From Nageia nagi (Eukaryota; Pinophyta): DNA of 64,000 nucleotides. Location of the stretch: positions 198,648,001 through 198,712,000 of the forward strand of contig JBITNC010000001.1 of the NCBI GenBank assembly GCA_050084985.1, written 5' to 3'. A program made the position numbers and the translations under genes. Below the pieces are notes generated by a model. It was not told where the DNA came from and searched no databases. It was given only the letters and a program-made list of their open reading frames with translations. Below, piece after piece: positions 25,490 to 36,649 of the stretch (position 1 is the stretch's first letter; every line of letters starts with the position of its first letter).

Positions 25490-27889
25490 GAATTGCTTGT
25501 CCCTAAGCAACTCAAGATAAATTGGCCCTTCTCTTTCCCATCTTGAAAAGCTGTAATGCAGATGAAAGAATAAGGAAAAAGAGTTCTAATTTTCTACTAC
25601 AAATGATGGCCAAAATGTCTACATTCATAGCTCCATAACCCAACGTCCAAGTCCTGAATGAAATCAAGGAGTGCTAGTGGGTTATCTTCTATCCAGGACT
25701 ATGTCACATGATGGGAGTGGGTATCATGTTTGTTATCCACAAGTGGTCCATGCTCAAAACCACTCAAAAGATGGAGCTGGTTAGCAGCTTCAGAACCTGG
25801 AGAAGCACTAGAACTCCACACAAACATATGAATTTCTTTAAACCCCTCATTCATTTTTTGGTTTGATGACTTATTAATTCCATCTTTCTTCGAAGCCTTG
25901 GTATCATTAGGGGACAAAGTTCCTGGATTAGGCACTAGATATCCCAAAGAAATCACACTTTCCATCCCTCCACTAGTACCTCTCCCCAAGCTACCCTATA
26001 GCCTATGCCCATACAGATTGGAATCAAAGCACCCGTGATTCAAACCCTTGATGTCCTCATCAAAATTGGAAGTTCTGGGCATTGGACCTCAAAAAGAATT
26101 CATGGAATACAAATCCATAGACTAGAAATTTGAATGGTGCAAGCTTAGATTATTATTATTATTAATTCCCCCTCTACCATTCAACATTGAATAAAAATCC
26201 ATATGATTAAAGCCCGAACCTCTGGGTGTAGGATTCTTAGATGAATGCATAGAATAAATCTCTACACCAGTGAGATTAGAAGGCCATGGAGTAAGAGAAG
26301 GGAGAGATCAATGTGAAGACATTATAGACCTTGATGATGTAGATCTCCTAACTATGACATGAAGTTTTATATCTTCTCCAATATCTACCTCCATTTGTAG
26401 AGCCTCACACCCATCCAAAGAAACCACATCAGAATCCACCCTGAGTGAAACAATTTTGCCCCCAATGTCAAGAAACTACTCAGTAATAAGTATCCTAGCT
26501 CCTCTATATTCAAATAAAATCACCATAAGAGTATACCATATCATGTTCTGCAAAACCATGATCTGTACCATTAGACTACCTAGAAACTTCCCATACATAC
26601 CGACCAGGAGAGGAATCCCTGCACCTCCATCAATGACCAAACCTCTGAGTCCTCTTATCATTTGTTACCTTGGTGTTCGCCAAGAGCTTTCACTATCATA
26701 TCTACCTCTATTCCCACTGGTAGTATTCACCAAATTACTATTAACTACATTACTTTTTGATGCATTAGCTTTCATGGGTTGCTAAAGAATAAAATTTAGC
26801 CAAGCAGTGTAAGCTTTTTCCTGCCTATCCAGCTAGAGATCTTTTTTGGCCTGAGTAAGGTGTGAAGCATAGAGGTGCTCATTTTCCATTACTTTTAGCT
26901 TTGAAGCAGCTTCCACATGGAGATGATTAGAAGGTAATGAAAGATTTCATCCTCTTTAACACTTTGACATAGGGGTTTTTGCACTCAAATATTGCTAAGA
27001 AGGAAAAAAAACTAGATGATCTTCATGGGAATTTACCATTAATAATTTAACTTTCTCCCTTAGACTCAAAAGTCTGCTTCAACTTTGGGGTTACTTCTCC
27101 ATTTCTAAGCCCCTGCTTAGAATTTTCAAATATGGGTAAGGAAATAAGATTTTCTCTCCTTTCAACTCTCCTTAGGGAAATATTTGTGGGTTTTAGAGCT
27201 TCCTACGACTATTTTCAAAAATTAAGAACCAAATTATCATTAGAAACTTCATGAAATAAGCCAAAACTCCCATCTTTGAATCTGATAGACCTTGAATTCA
27301 AAGATTCAACTAATTTTCCACAAACATTTACCAAATCTTCTACATTTTCAACAAAAGAATCCCCTACTTCACCTTTTATTGCATACTTCCAATTTTTACT
27401 CCCAAATTCTAAAACATTCAAAGAATCCTTCTCCTCCAATTATTCATGAAATTCTTGGAAAGATATGGTGTTTCTATACTCTATTGGTTTGGCCATGTAC
27501 TCATCGAACAATTGGTCGAGCCTCTCTTGATGTCTCTAATAGATCTCCCCTGAATCTTCCTCTTTTTTGAAAAGAGGCTTAGATGGAATAGGTACAGACT
27601 TTTGGTAATGAGATCTAGCCCCAGATGAGCTCTCTCCTTGGCTGTTTCTATTATCCTAGCTAGGTGGTGGAGTCTGGTTCCCTCTTTGGGATGTGAGTAT
27701 CTATAATTGCTCCATCATCTTCCTTAATGCATCCAAGATGGCTATGTTGGAATCAGCCATGTTACCTTGTCTGACTTCCTCCCACTCTTCAGATCCCTCT
27801 AGATCTATTACATCTCTCTCCTCCAAGCTCGGCTGGTAATCAGGATCACTTCTTCCTCTCAAGTAGTAATTATGGATCTTGGGTGGCAT
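25490..27889 (-). pseudogene. unrecognised single protein of the dimer element, copy A
   Basis: The minus-strand frame starts at ATG 27,889 (MPPKIHNYYLRGRSDPDY), only about 28 bases after the primer-binding site. It runs through an acidic, Gln/Ser-rich N-terminal region (LEERDVIDLEGSEEW) and a middle region (NWKYAIKGEVGDSF). After a frame change at an eight-base homopolymer (27,004-27,011) it continues with AWLNF, GRYDSESSW and [11 protein letters not shown] to the VT end near 25,700. I see no CCHC knuckle, protease, RT or integrase motif. Length, position and lack of pol suggest a gag-like protein of a non-autonomous element, but I do not recognise the family. Stops are mainly TAG/TAA where copy B reads CAG/CAA. 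Confidence 0.6.
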
Positions 27890-27917
27890 GAGCTAATACA
27901 TGTTGGCAGGAAAACTA

Positions 27918-27929
27918 GCTCTGATACCA
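27918..27929 (-). other. primer-binding site, copy A
   Basis: The minus strand reads TGGTATCAGAGC, perfect, one base after the LTR 2 end ...ATTACA. Confidence 0.9.
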
Positions 27930-27930
27930 C

Positions 27931-29067
27931 TGTAATATCCCCAAAACTCACAAAATGCAATTTTTGTTAAAGTGTAATATTCCAAAGTTGAAATATCACT
28001 ACTTAGAAATTTATATATATTTTTATATTTTTCTATCTAGCTCAATTTAAATTAGATCTACAAATTAAATAAGAAATAGAGCCAGAAATGAATTTTATTC
28101 TTCAAGAGCTAGGACATCCCAAATGGACAAGTATAATACTCAAGGAAAAATACCCAAATGCTCAAGAAGGGGGATGTTTTCCCTCACAAGGTAGATTTGG
28201 ATGATCTGGCCCTGTAAGTTCTTCAATCTCTTCTTCCAATGCTAGATGAGCCTCCTCACACTGATTCAACTAGTCTGGATCTAGGATGTGCCTCCTCACA
28301 CTGATTTGGTAGGTTAGATCTAGATCTAGAATATGGTCACATTGGCTGGATCTGGCTTTGGAATATGGCTACACTAGCTAGATATGGATCTACCACACTA
28401 GCTAGATTTGGATCAAGGATAGAATAGTTCCACCACACTGGCTTGAACTATTCCAGTAACTCCACCTCACTAGCTCGAGCTACTCTAGCAACTCCACCTC
28501 ACTGGCTTGAGCTACTATCCTAGCTTAGGTAAGAACTCCTCCACACTAGCTTGAGCTCTCCTACTAAGCTAGCTGAAAAGCTACAACTCCACTAGCTGCT
28601 AACCCCCAAAAAGAGATAAACTTTGATGATTTTCAAGCATGCTTGCAAATGATGCATCCCATCTCCTTTTATAACAAGATCTCTCATACCTTGGAATCAC
28701 CCAAAGTGCAACGTCCCTCTTTTGGTGTCTTGGGATGACAAATTAAATCATCTAGGGACTTAGGAAGCCCAACATCCCATAATGGTTTTCTAGAGATGCC
28801 AAATTACAAGATCAATGGCTCATAAATGCAACATCCCATTATGAGAGACTAATATTGCATTAATTACAAATAATTGAGCCAGATTAATTAAATAAAATCC
28901 AAGGGTGAGTGCCTCAAGGGTCTCTTTAGCCTTGGTTATAGAAATAAATGCAAAATATTAATAAAATACTCCTAAATTAATTTATTTTTGGTTTCTCCTC
29001 CTTTGCCATAAACGTCACACTCCAAGAGGAGAGAAAGTGGATGTTTTACAAATTTGGGGACATTACA
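27931..29067 (-). repeat. LTR 2 (shared middle LTR)
   Basis: 1137 bp. It serves as the 3' LTR of copy B and the 5' LTR of copy A. Up to about 28,720 it is close to LTR 1; beyond that it resembles LTR 3 at several diagnostic sites (TCTTGGGATGACAAA, GGGTCTCTTTA, GTGGATGTTTT). This looks like a recombinant. Confidence 0.95.
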
Positions 29068-29081
29068 AGTCTCCCCTTCCT
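29068..29081 (-). other. polypurine tract, internal copy B
   Basis: The minus strand reads AGGAAGGGGAGACT before LTR 2, identical to copy A. Confidence 0.8.
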
Positions 29082-31481
29082 AAATTGCTTGTCCCCAAGC
29101 AACTCAAGATAAATTGGCCCTTCTCTTTCCCATCCTAAAAAGCTATAATGTAGATGAAAGAATAAGGAGAAAGAGTTATAATTTTCTGCTGCAAGTGATG
29201 GCCAAAATGTCTACCTTCATAGCTCCATAACCCAACATCCAAGTCCTAAATGAAATCAAGGAGTGCTAGTGGGTTATCCTCTATCCAGGACTATGTCACA
29301 TGATGGGAGTGGGTATCATGTTTGTTATCCATAGGTGGTCCACACTTAGAACCACTCAAAAGATGGAGCTAGTTAGCATCTTCAGAACCTAGAGAAGCGC
29401 TAGAACTCCACACAAGCATATGAATTTCTTTAGACCCCTCATTCATTTTTTGGTTTGGTGATCTATTAATTCCATCTTTCTTCGAAGCCTTGGTATCATT
29501 AGGGGAAAAAATTCTTGGATTAGGCACTAGATATCCCAAATAAGTCACACTTTCCATACCTCCATTAGTACTTCTCCCCAAGCTACCCTATGACCTGTGC
29601 CCATACAGATTGGAACCAAAGTGCCTATGATTTGAACCCTTGACATCTTCATCGAAATTGGAAGTTTTGGGCGTTGGACCTCAAAAAGAATTCATGGAAT
29701 ACAAATCTATAGACTAGAAATTTGAATGGTGTGGGCTTAGATTATTATTATTATTAGTTCCCCCTTTGCCATGCAACATTGAATAAAAATCCATATGATT
29801 AAAGCTCGAACCTCTAGGCATAGGATTCCTAGATGAATGCATAGAATAAATCTCTACATCGATGAGATTAGAAGGTCATGGAGTAAGAGAAGGAAGAGAT
29901 CTATGCAAATACATTACAAATCTCAATGACATAGATCTCCTAACCATGACATGAAGTTTTCCATCTTCTCCAATCTCTGCCTCCATTTGTAGAGCCTCAC
30001 ACCCATCCAAAGAAACCATGTCAAAATCCACCCTGAGTGAAACAATTTCACCCCCAGTGTTGGGAAATTGCTTAGTAATAAGTATCCTAGCTCCTCTATA
30101 TTCAAACAAAATCACCATAAGAGTATACCATATCATGCTCTACAAAACCATGATCTGTACCATTAGACTACCTGTAAACTTCCCATACATACCGGCCAGG
30201 AGAGGAATCCCTGCACCTCCATCAATGACCAAACCTCTGAGTCCTCTTATCATTTGTTGCCTCAATGTTCACCAGGAGCTTTTGCTATTGTATCTACCTC
30301 TATTCCCACTGGTAGTATTCACCAAATTACTATTAACTACATTACTTTTTGATGCATTAGCTTTCATGGGTTGCTTAAGAACAAAATTTAGCCAAGCAGT
30401 GTAAGCTTTTTTCTGCCTATCTAGCTAGAGATCTTTTCTGGCCTGAGCAAGGCATGAAGCATAGAGGTGCTCATTTTCCATCACTTTTAGCTTGAAAGTA
30501 GCTTTCACATGGAGATGATTAAAAGGTAATGAAAGCTTCCATCCTCATTGACACTTTGACATAGGAGTTTTTGCACTCGAAGATTGCCAAGAAGGAAAAA
30601 AAACTAGATGATCTTCGCAAGAATTTACCATTAGTAATTTGACTTTCTCCCTCAAACTTGAAAGTCCTCTTCAACTCTGGGGTTCCTTCTCCATTTCTAA
30701 GCCCCTGCTTAGAATTTTCAACCATGTGTAAGGAAATAAGATTTTCTCTCCTTTCAACTCTCATCGAGGCAATATTTGTGGGTTTTAGAGCTTCCTATGG
30801 CTATTTTCAAAAATTGAGAATTGAATTCTCATCAAAAACTTCATGAAACAAGCTAGAACTCCCATATTCAAATATGATAGACCTTGAATTCAAAGATTTA
30901 GTTGATTTTCCATAAATATTTGCCAAATCTTTTGCATTTTCAACAAAAGAATCCCCTGCTTCACCTTTTACTGCATACTTCCAATTTCTACTCCCAAAAT
31001 TTGAAACATTCAAAGAATCTTTCTCCTCCAATTGTCCACAAAATTCTTAGAAAGATATGGTGTTTCTATACTCTACTGGTTTGGCCATGTACTCATCAAA
31101 CAATTGGTCAAGCCTCTCCTGATGTCTCTGATAGATCTCCTTTGGATCTTCCTCTTTTTTGAAAAGAGGCTTCGATGGAATAGGTACAAACTTTTGGTAA
31201 CAAGATCTAGCCCCAGATGAGCTCTCTCCTTGGCTGTTTCTATTCTCCTAGCTGGGTGGTGGAGTTTGGTTCCCTCTTTGGGATGTGAGTATCTGCAATT
31301 ACTCTATCATCTTCCTTAATGAGTCCAAGATGGCTATGTTGGAATCTACCATGTTCCCTTGTCCAGCTTCCTCCCACTCTTCATATCCCTCCAGATCTAT
31401 TACATCTCTCTCCTCCAAGCTCAGCTAGTAATCAGGATCACTTCTTCCTCTCAAGTAGTAATTATGGATCTTGGGCAACAT
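29082..31481 (-). pseudogene. unrecognised single protein of the dimer element, copy B
   Basis: Second copy of the protein at 27.89-25.49 kb, offset by 3592 bases throughout. The start reads MLPK. The same frame change occurs at an eight-A run on the plus strand (30,596-30,603). After it the frame is open for longer than in copy A (FPNTGGEIVSLRVDFD, SLDGCEALQMEAEIGEDG, then an Asn run [10 protein letters not shown]). It ends in an Asp/His-rich stretch near 29,290. At 31,293-31,295 it keeps CAG where copy A has TAG, and at 31,299-31,301 it has TAA where copy A keeps CAA. The copies have therefore decayed independently. No pol motifs. Function unknown. Confidence 0.6.
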
Positions 31482-31509
31482 GAGCTAATAGAGGCTGGCA
31501 GGAAAACTA

Positions 31510-31521
31510 GCTCTAATACCA
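31510..31521 (-). other. primer-binding site, copy B
   Basis: The minus strand reads TGGTATTAGAGC, one transition away from the perfect site of copy A, one base after LTR 3. Confidence 0.85.
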
Positions 31522-31522
31522 C

Positions 31523-32660
31523 TGTAATATCCCCAAAACTCACAAAATGTAATTTTTGTTAAAGTGTAATATTCTAAAGTTGAAATATCACTACTTAGAA
31601 ATTTACATATATTTTTATATTTTTCTATCTAGCTCAATTCAAATCGAATCTACAAATTGAACAAGAAATAGAGCTAGAAATGAATTTTATTCTTCAAGAG
31701 CTGGGACATCCCAAATGGACAAGTACAATACTCAAGGAAAAATACCCAAATGCTCAAGAAGGGGGATGTTTACCCTCATAAGGAAAATTTGGATGATTTG
31801 GCCCTATAAGTTCTTCAATCTCTTCTCCTTAATGCTGGATGAGCCTCCTCACACTAATTTAGTTGGTCTGGATCTAGGATGTGCCTCCTCACATTGATTT
31901 GGTAGGTTAGATTTGGATTTAGAATATGGCTACACTGGTTGGATTTGGATCTAGAATATGGCTGCACTGGCTGGATCTAGATCTACCCCACTAGCTGGAT
32001 CTAGATCAGGGATGAAATAGTTCCACCACATTAGCTCAAACTATTCCAGTAACTCCACCTCACTAGCTCAAGCTACTCTAGCAACTCCACCTCATTGGCT
32101 CAAGCTACTATCCTAGCTTAGGTAAGAAATCCTCCACATTGGCTCGAGCTCTCCCACTAAGCTAGCTAGAAAGCTACAACTCCACTAGCTGCTAACCCCC
32201 AAAAAGAGATAAACTCTGATGATTTTCAAGCATGCCTGTAAATGATGCATCCCATCTCCTTTTATAACAAGATCTCTCATACCTTGGAATCACCCAAAGT
32301 GCAATGTCCCTCTTTCTATGTCTTGGGATGACAAATTAAATCATATAGGGACCTAGGAAGCCCAACATCCCACAATGGTTGCCTAGAGATGCCAAATTAC
32401 AAGATCAATGGCTCATAAATGCAATGTCCCATTATGAGAGACTAATATTGCATTAATTACAAATAATTGAGCTAGATTAATTAAATAAAATCCAAGGGTG
32501 AGTGCCTCAAGGGTCTCTTTAGCCTTGGTTACAGAAATAAATGCAAAATATTAATAAAATACTCCTAAATTAATTTATTTTTGGTTTCTCCTCCTTTGCC
32601 ATAAATGTCACACTCCAAGAGGAGAGAAAGTGGATGTTTTACAAATTTGGGGACATTACA
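31523..32660 (-). repeat. LTR 3 (outer 5' LTR)
   Basis: 1138 bp, TGTAAT...ATTACA. It is the most diverged of the three over its low-coordinate two thirds (for example AAATGTAAT, TTCTAAAG, GCCTGTAAATG). It is followed at once by the target duplication CTTTT. Confidence 0.95.
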
Positions 32661-34010
32661 CTTTTCCACTTTGGAAACTATTGGTGTTTCATGAGAATGT
32701 TTTTTTTTTTGTTTTGTTTATTTCTATGGGATGACTTATCCTCTTTTTGTTTGGAATCTAGTTTCCAATATCCATATCTAATGTTGAATTGTTCCTTTTC
32801 TAATAATGCTTATAGAAATGCATCAAGAGGCAAGTTACAAGAATCAAAATATTCTACTACATACTTTGGTTGGAATGCCTCTAGGAAAGCCTTGATCTTC
32901 ATATCATCATCTATGCAAATATGATTAGCCTTTTTCATCAAAAATCTGATAATTTTTTCAATTTATTTTCCTTCTCTCTATATTATCTTCAACAAGTCAC
33001 TGTATGTAAACTTGTTTGCAAGGCAAAGTTGGAAATGATCACAAAAGGTAGTTTTTAACTGTCCAAAGCTAGTAATGCTAATATATGGTAATTTGTTGAA
33101 CCAATATTAAGCTTATCATTTTAAATAAAGTGATTAAGGATACTTCATCTTAAAAAATGTATGTATGAAGACATGAAACCAAAGTACCATCAAACATTGT
33201 AAACTTCAGCTCTTTATTAGAAAGTAGCACAATATTTCTTATTCACATGCATAAAGGCTTGTTTTCCTCATTTATTTGAGGAGCTAATACTTGATGATTA
33301 TCATAACTTTTTGTTGTATGCCATCAATTCTGTCATGGTCTATCATATGTACTATAGGCTCCAAGGGTGGACAAAGAATGATTATTGGAGTATCTTCCTC
33401 TGCATGTTCTAGTGACTTCTTAGAATATTATCCTTATTCAAAGGTAGGCAATTGATTTCCAAGGTTAAAGACTTCAAAAACTCTTATTTTATCATTCCTT
33501 TCATGGATGATGTTATGTAATGTAGTTGAGACATACCAATCTCTTTTGATGTGAGACATAAATAGCATCTTTTCTCTATCATATTTCTATATATTTGATG
33601 TAATTATATTCTTAAGTCCATTAGAACATGGGTTGTATAGCTTGGGCAAGTAGTTTAACTATTTCTTCCTCTGGATATTTCCTCTCATCTGTATGAGTAT
33701 CTTGAATTAGTTTCTTATTTTTGACTTGAAATATTCTTATTTTAGTTGTGTAGTCATTTTGTACTTTTTGAAGTATATATTTGTAATATTTGACCTTTTC
33801 AAGAATACTTTTATTTTCTTAAGGCATGTTCATCAATTGAGTGAAGAAATTTGGTTTTGATCTTGTTATCTTCTTTTGACCAATCTGTATGAGGTGTATC
33901 AACCTTTATAAGAAGTTTGTATTTAATTTGGCATGAGAGAGAATCTATTTGTGAAATAATATCCAAAAGTAGGTAATTTTTCTCTAAGGTTAAAGACATT
34001 CAATTTGCTT
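32661..34010 (-). pseudogene. gypsy gag, N-terminal and middle fragment
   Basis: Minus-strand translation shows the capsid-type pattern of plant gypsy gag: WFNKLPYISITSFGQLKTTF, then FCDHFQL, then LLKIIQREGK near 33,000. These are followed by AFLEAFQPKY and a polar linker leading into the three-LTR insertion at 32,660. An upstream segment at 33,999-33,814 is open but unrecognised. The frame resumes at 24,336. Together the two parts are one gag gene split by the dimer element. No pol belonging to it is visible. Confidence 0.7.
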
Positions 34011-34245
34011 AACAAGTAAAACAAGTTTGGTATCTCTTATCTTGATAGGCTAAATGTAATCTTCAATAACTAGGTAGAGTTATTTATTGCACTCTATTTC
34101 ATTTAATTCTCAATCAATGTTAAGTTAATTAATTATTGCATGATTAATAATATTTATTTTATTTATATTTATTCATTTATTTTTTAGTATCAACACTATA
34201 TTTTAAACATGTTGAATATATTTTTCTATAAGGATTATAATAGGC

Positions 34246-34640
34246 CTACTACAACACAAACTTGGTATAGAATCATGGCACATGTCAGACATTTTTATGT
34301 AACACTTTTGACCAAAATAGTGTTAGTGAGCATACATTACACATCATTAATTTTTTCTTACATTTAGTGATTCTTTGTTTGACATCATATATGACACTAA
34401 GGTAATCATACATATTCTATCAATATGACACATATTGTTGCTAGTTATGATGTAGTTTGATGTTAATTTTGATATTGTGTGATGTTAGCTATGATGCATA
34501 GTGATATTTTTATTGATGTGTATTATCATTAATTATGATACATGGTGATATTAAATGTGACACCACATAAATACATGTGATGCTAAATATGATTCCACAT
34601 GATGCCAAGTATGATGTTATATCCCACTATTAAAATATTT
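34246..34640 (-). repeat. 3' terminal region of the large CACTA with subterminal repeats
   Basis: Starts with CTACTACAACACAAACTTGG, close to a CACTA-type terminus. After it, degenerate repeats of a motif around TGATGTTA-TATGAT recur through about 34,430-34,620, as in the subterminal arrays to which CACTA transposase binds. The exact border is uncertain because the matching 5' terminus was not identified with confidence. Confidence 0.5.
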
Positions 34641-34679
34641 TAATTTTTTTATGTTGACATAAATATTTACACATGTTTT

Positions 34680-35925
34680 TAAACAATTACAATAGTTTAG
34701 GATTTTAGGTTTTTAATGTTTAGGATTTTATGGCTTTAGAGTTTTATGGTTTATGGTTTTAGGGGTTAGGGATTTAAATTTTATGGGTTTAAGGTTTTAG
34801 GGGTTTAAAATTTAGGGTTTCAAGTTTTAAGGGTTTAGGATTGTAGGGTTTAAGGTTTTAGGTTTAGGGATTTAGATTTTAGGGTTTATTAGGGTTTAGG
34901 GTTTTAGTATTTTAGGTTTTAGAGTTTACTATGATTTAGGGTTTTAAGGTTTATGGTTTTAGGGGTTTAGGGTATCAAGGGTTTAATATTTTTATGGTTT
35001 ATGGTTTTAAGGGTTTAGGTTTTATGGTTATAGGGGTTTAAGGTTTAAGGTTTATGGTTTAGAGTTTTAGGGGTTTAAGTTTTAGGATTTAGAGATTATG
35101 GTTTAAGGTTTTAGTATTTAGGGTTTTAGGGATTCAATTTTTATGGTTTTAAGGGTTTAGGGTTTAAGTTTTAGGGTTTAAATATTTAAGATTTATGGTT
35201 TAGGGTTTTAAGGATTAGGATTTTAGGTTTAGGGGTTTAACATTTTAGTGTTTATGGTTTATAATTTTTGGGGTTTAGTATTTAGGTATTTAGAAATTAG
35301 GATTTTGGGTTTAGGTTTTAGGGTTTAAGATTTTAGGGGTTTAGGTTTTAAGGTTTAGGGGTTTAAGGATTAGGATTTTGGGGTTAGGGTGTTAGGGGTT
35401 TAAGGTTTAAGATTTTTTATGTTAGGTGTTTAGGTTTTATGGTTTAAGGGTTTAGGGGTTTAGGTTTTAAGTTTTAGTTATTTAGGGATTAGGATTTTTG
35501 GGTTTATGTTTTAAGGTTTTAGGGTTAAGGGGTTTATGGATTAGGATTTTAGATCTAAGGTTTATGGTTTTAGGGGTTTAAGTTTTGGGATTTATGATTT
35601 AGGGTTTTTAGGGTTTAAGGTTTAAGGTTTTAAGATTTAAGGTGTTAAGGTTTTAGAATTTAAGGTGTTAAGGGTTTAAAGGTTTAAGGTTTATAATTTA
35701 AGGTTTTAAGGGTTTAGGATTTTAGGGATTTAGGTTTTAAGGTTTACAAGTTTAGTGATTATGATTTAAGGTTTAGGGTTTTAAGGGTTTATGGTTTATG
35801 GTTTTAGGGGTTAAGGTTTTAGGGTTTTATGGATTCATGATTTTAAGGTTTAGGGTTTAAAGGTTTTAAGGGTTTAGGGGTTTAAGATTTAGGGTGTTTG
35901 AGATTTAGGGTTTAATGGTTGGGTT
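34680..35925 (+). repeat. degenerate telomere-like array (TTTAGGG-related)
   Basis: About 1.25 kb made almost entirely of variants of TTTAGGG and TTTTAGGG (GGTTTAGGG, GGTTTTAGGG, GGTTTAAGG), with few pure units. G-rich motifs are all on the plus strand. It lies between the CACTA subterminal region and the DUF4216 end of the CACTA coding region, so it appears to be inside the transposon. Plant telomeres use TTTAGGG; this is an interstitial, mutated array, not a chromosome end. Confidence 0.9.
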
Positions 35926-36069
35926 TTAGTTAAATGAGTTACTTGAATTTTATATGAATTTATGTATAAGTAAGTCATTTAACTTCAAAATGATAATATA
36001 TCAATGGTTATATATATTCAATGTGTCATAAGATACATCAAAACATGTTTCCATAGTTCAAAACTACAA

Positions 36070-36560
36070 TCTCTAAATATCATCTTTATCAATAGGGTCG
36101 TATTCATTAATAGGATGTACAATATGTTTTCATCTTGGATCAAAACTAATTACAAACTACCATTTATTATCCAATACATCTAGAATGAAAAAATATTTGA
36201 CTATAATGTTGTGGTAAAATATAAGGCTCTTTATCTTTAGCTATATCATGTGGAGTTGATAGCATGATAACCATTAGGTTCATCATACAAGGTTCTTATA
36301 TTAAATCCTTTGAATCATTTATATTTAAATAATAGACACTGGAATAATCTATAATCCAATTGAATAATTTCTTAATTTTTTTCAATATATTGTAATTTTT
36401 CTTCTATCTAATTTTTATCTTTTGTACTTGCATGATTTGCTTGTTTAAATTCAACCATCACTCCATGATCAAATATCCTTCTTTCATCATTCTTTTCAAT
36501 TTTGAAGTGTTAACCATATGCCCACATTGTAGGGAACTACAATGCTAAAATACATTTACA
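36070..36560 (-). pseudogene. CACTA second-gene fragment, DUF4216-like
   Basis: The minus strand reads KEPYILPQHYSQIFF near 36,220, followed by FVISFDPR and NEYDPIDKDD. This matches the domain that ends the second half of CACTA tnp2-type polyproteins (the region with an F-LA-QA-QVFYV pattern). An upstream piece contains HGVMVEFKQ. It sits downstream of the DUF4218-like part, as expected. Broken by stops. Confidence 0.65.
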
Positions 36561-36649
36561 TGAAAATATTATTAGTGTGTTCATTATATTTATATTAATT
36601 AGTGACGAAAGTCTTATAAAAATGTAAAATAATATAAGAAAATGGGTAA

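Larger units (their letters stand above)
24342..32660 (-). mobile_element. three-LTR (tandem dimer) LTR retroelement
   Basis: Three LTRs (24342-25475, 27931-29067, 31523-32660) enclose two internal regions of exactly 2455 bp each. Each LTR begins TGTAAT and ends ATTACA. The outer borders carry a perfect 5-bp duplication, CTTTT (24337-24341 and 32661-32665). No such duplication is needed inside, so the whole array sits in one insertion site. Primer-binding sites and polypurine tracts put the element on the minus strand. It interrupts a gypsy gag gene. The internal regions encode one gag-like or unknown protein and no pol, so the element depends on others for movement. Confidence 0.93.

Noticed and set aside
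27292-27570. Plus-strand open frames inside the three-LTR element (also 30,018-30,404 and 30,902-31,162)
   Set aside because: They are antisense to the minus-strand coding trace that shares its strand with the primer-binding site and polypurine tract.
24342-32660. A CRISPR-like or satellite array, because of the threefold repeat
   Set aside because: The repeats are 1.1-kb LTRs with TG/CA ends, primer sites and a target-site duplication.
34680-35925. A true telomere or chromosome end
   Set aside because: The repeats are heavily mutated, in one orientation, and flanked on both sides by transposon sequence, so this is interstitial.
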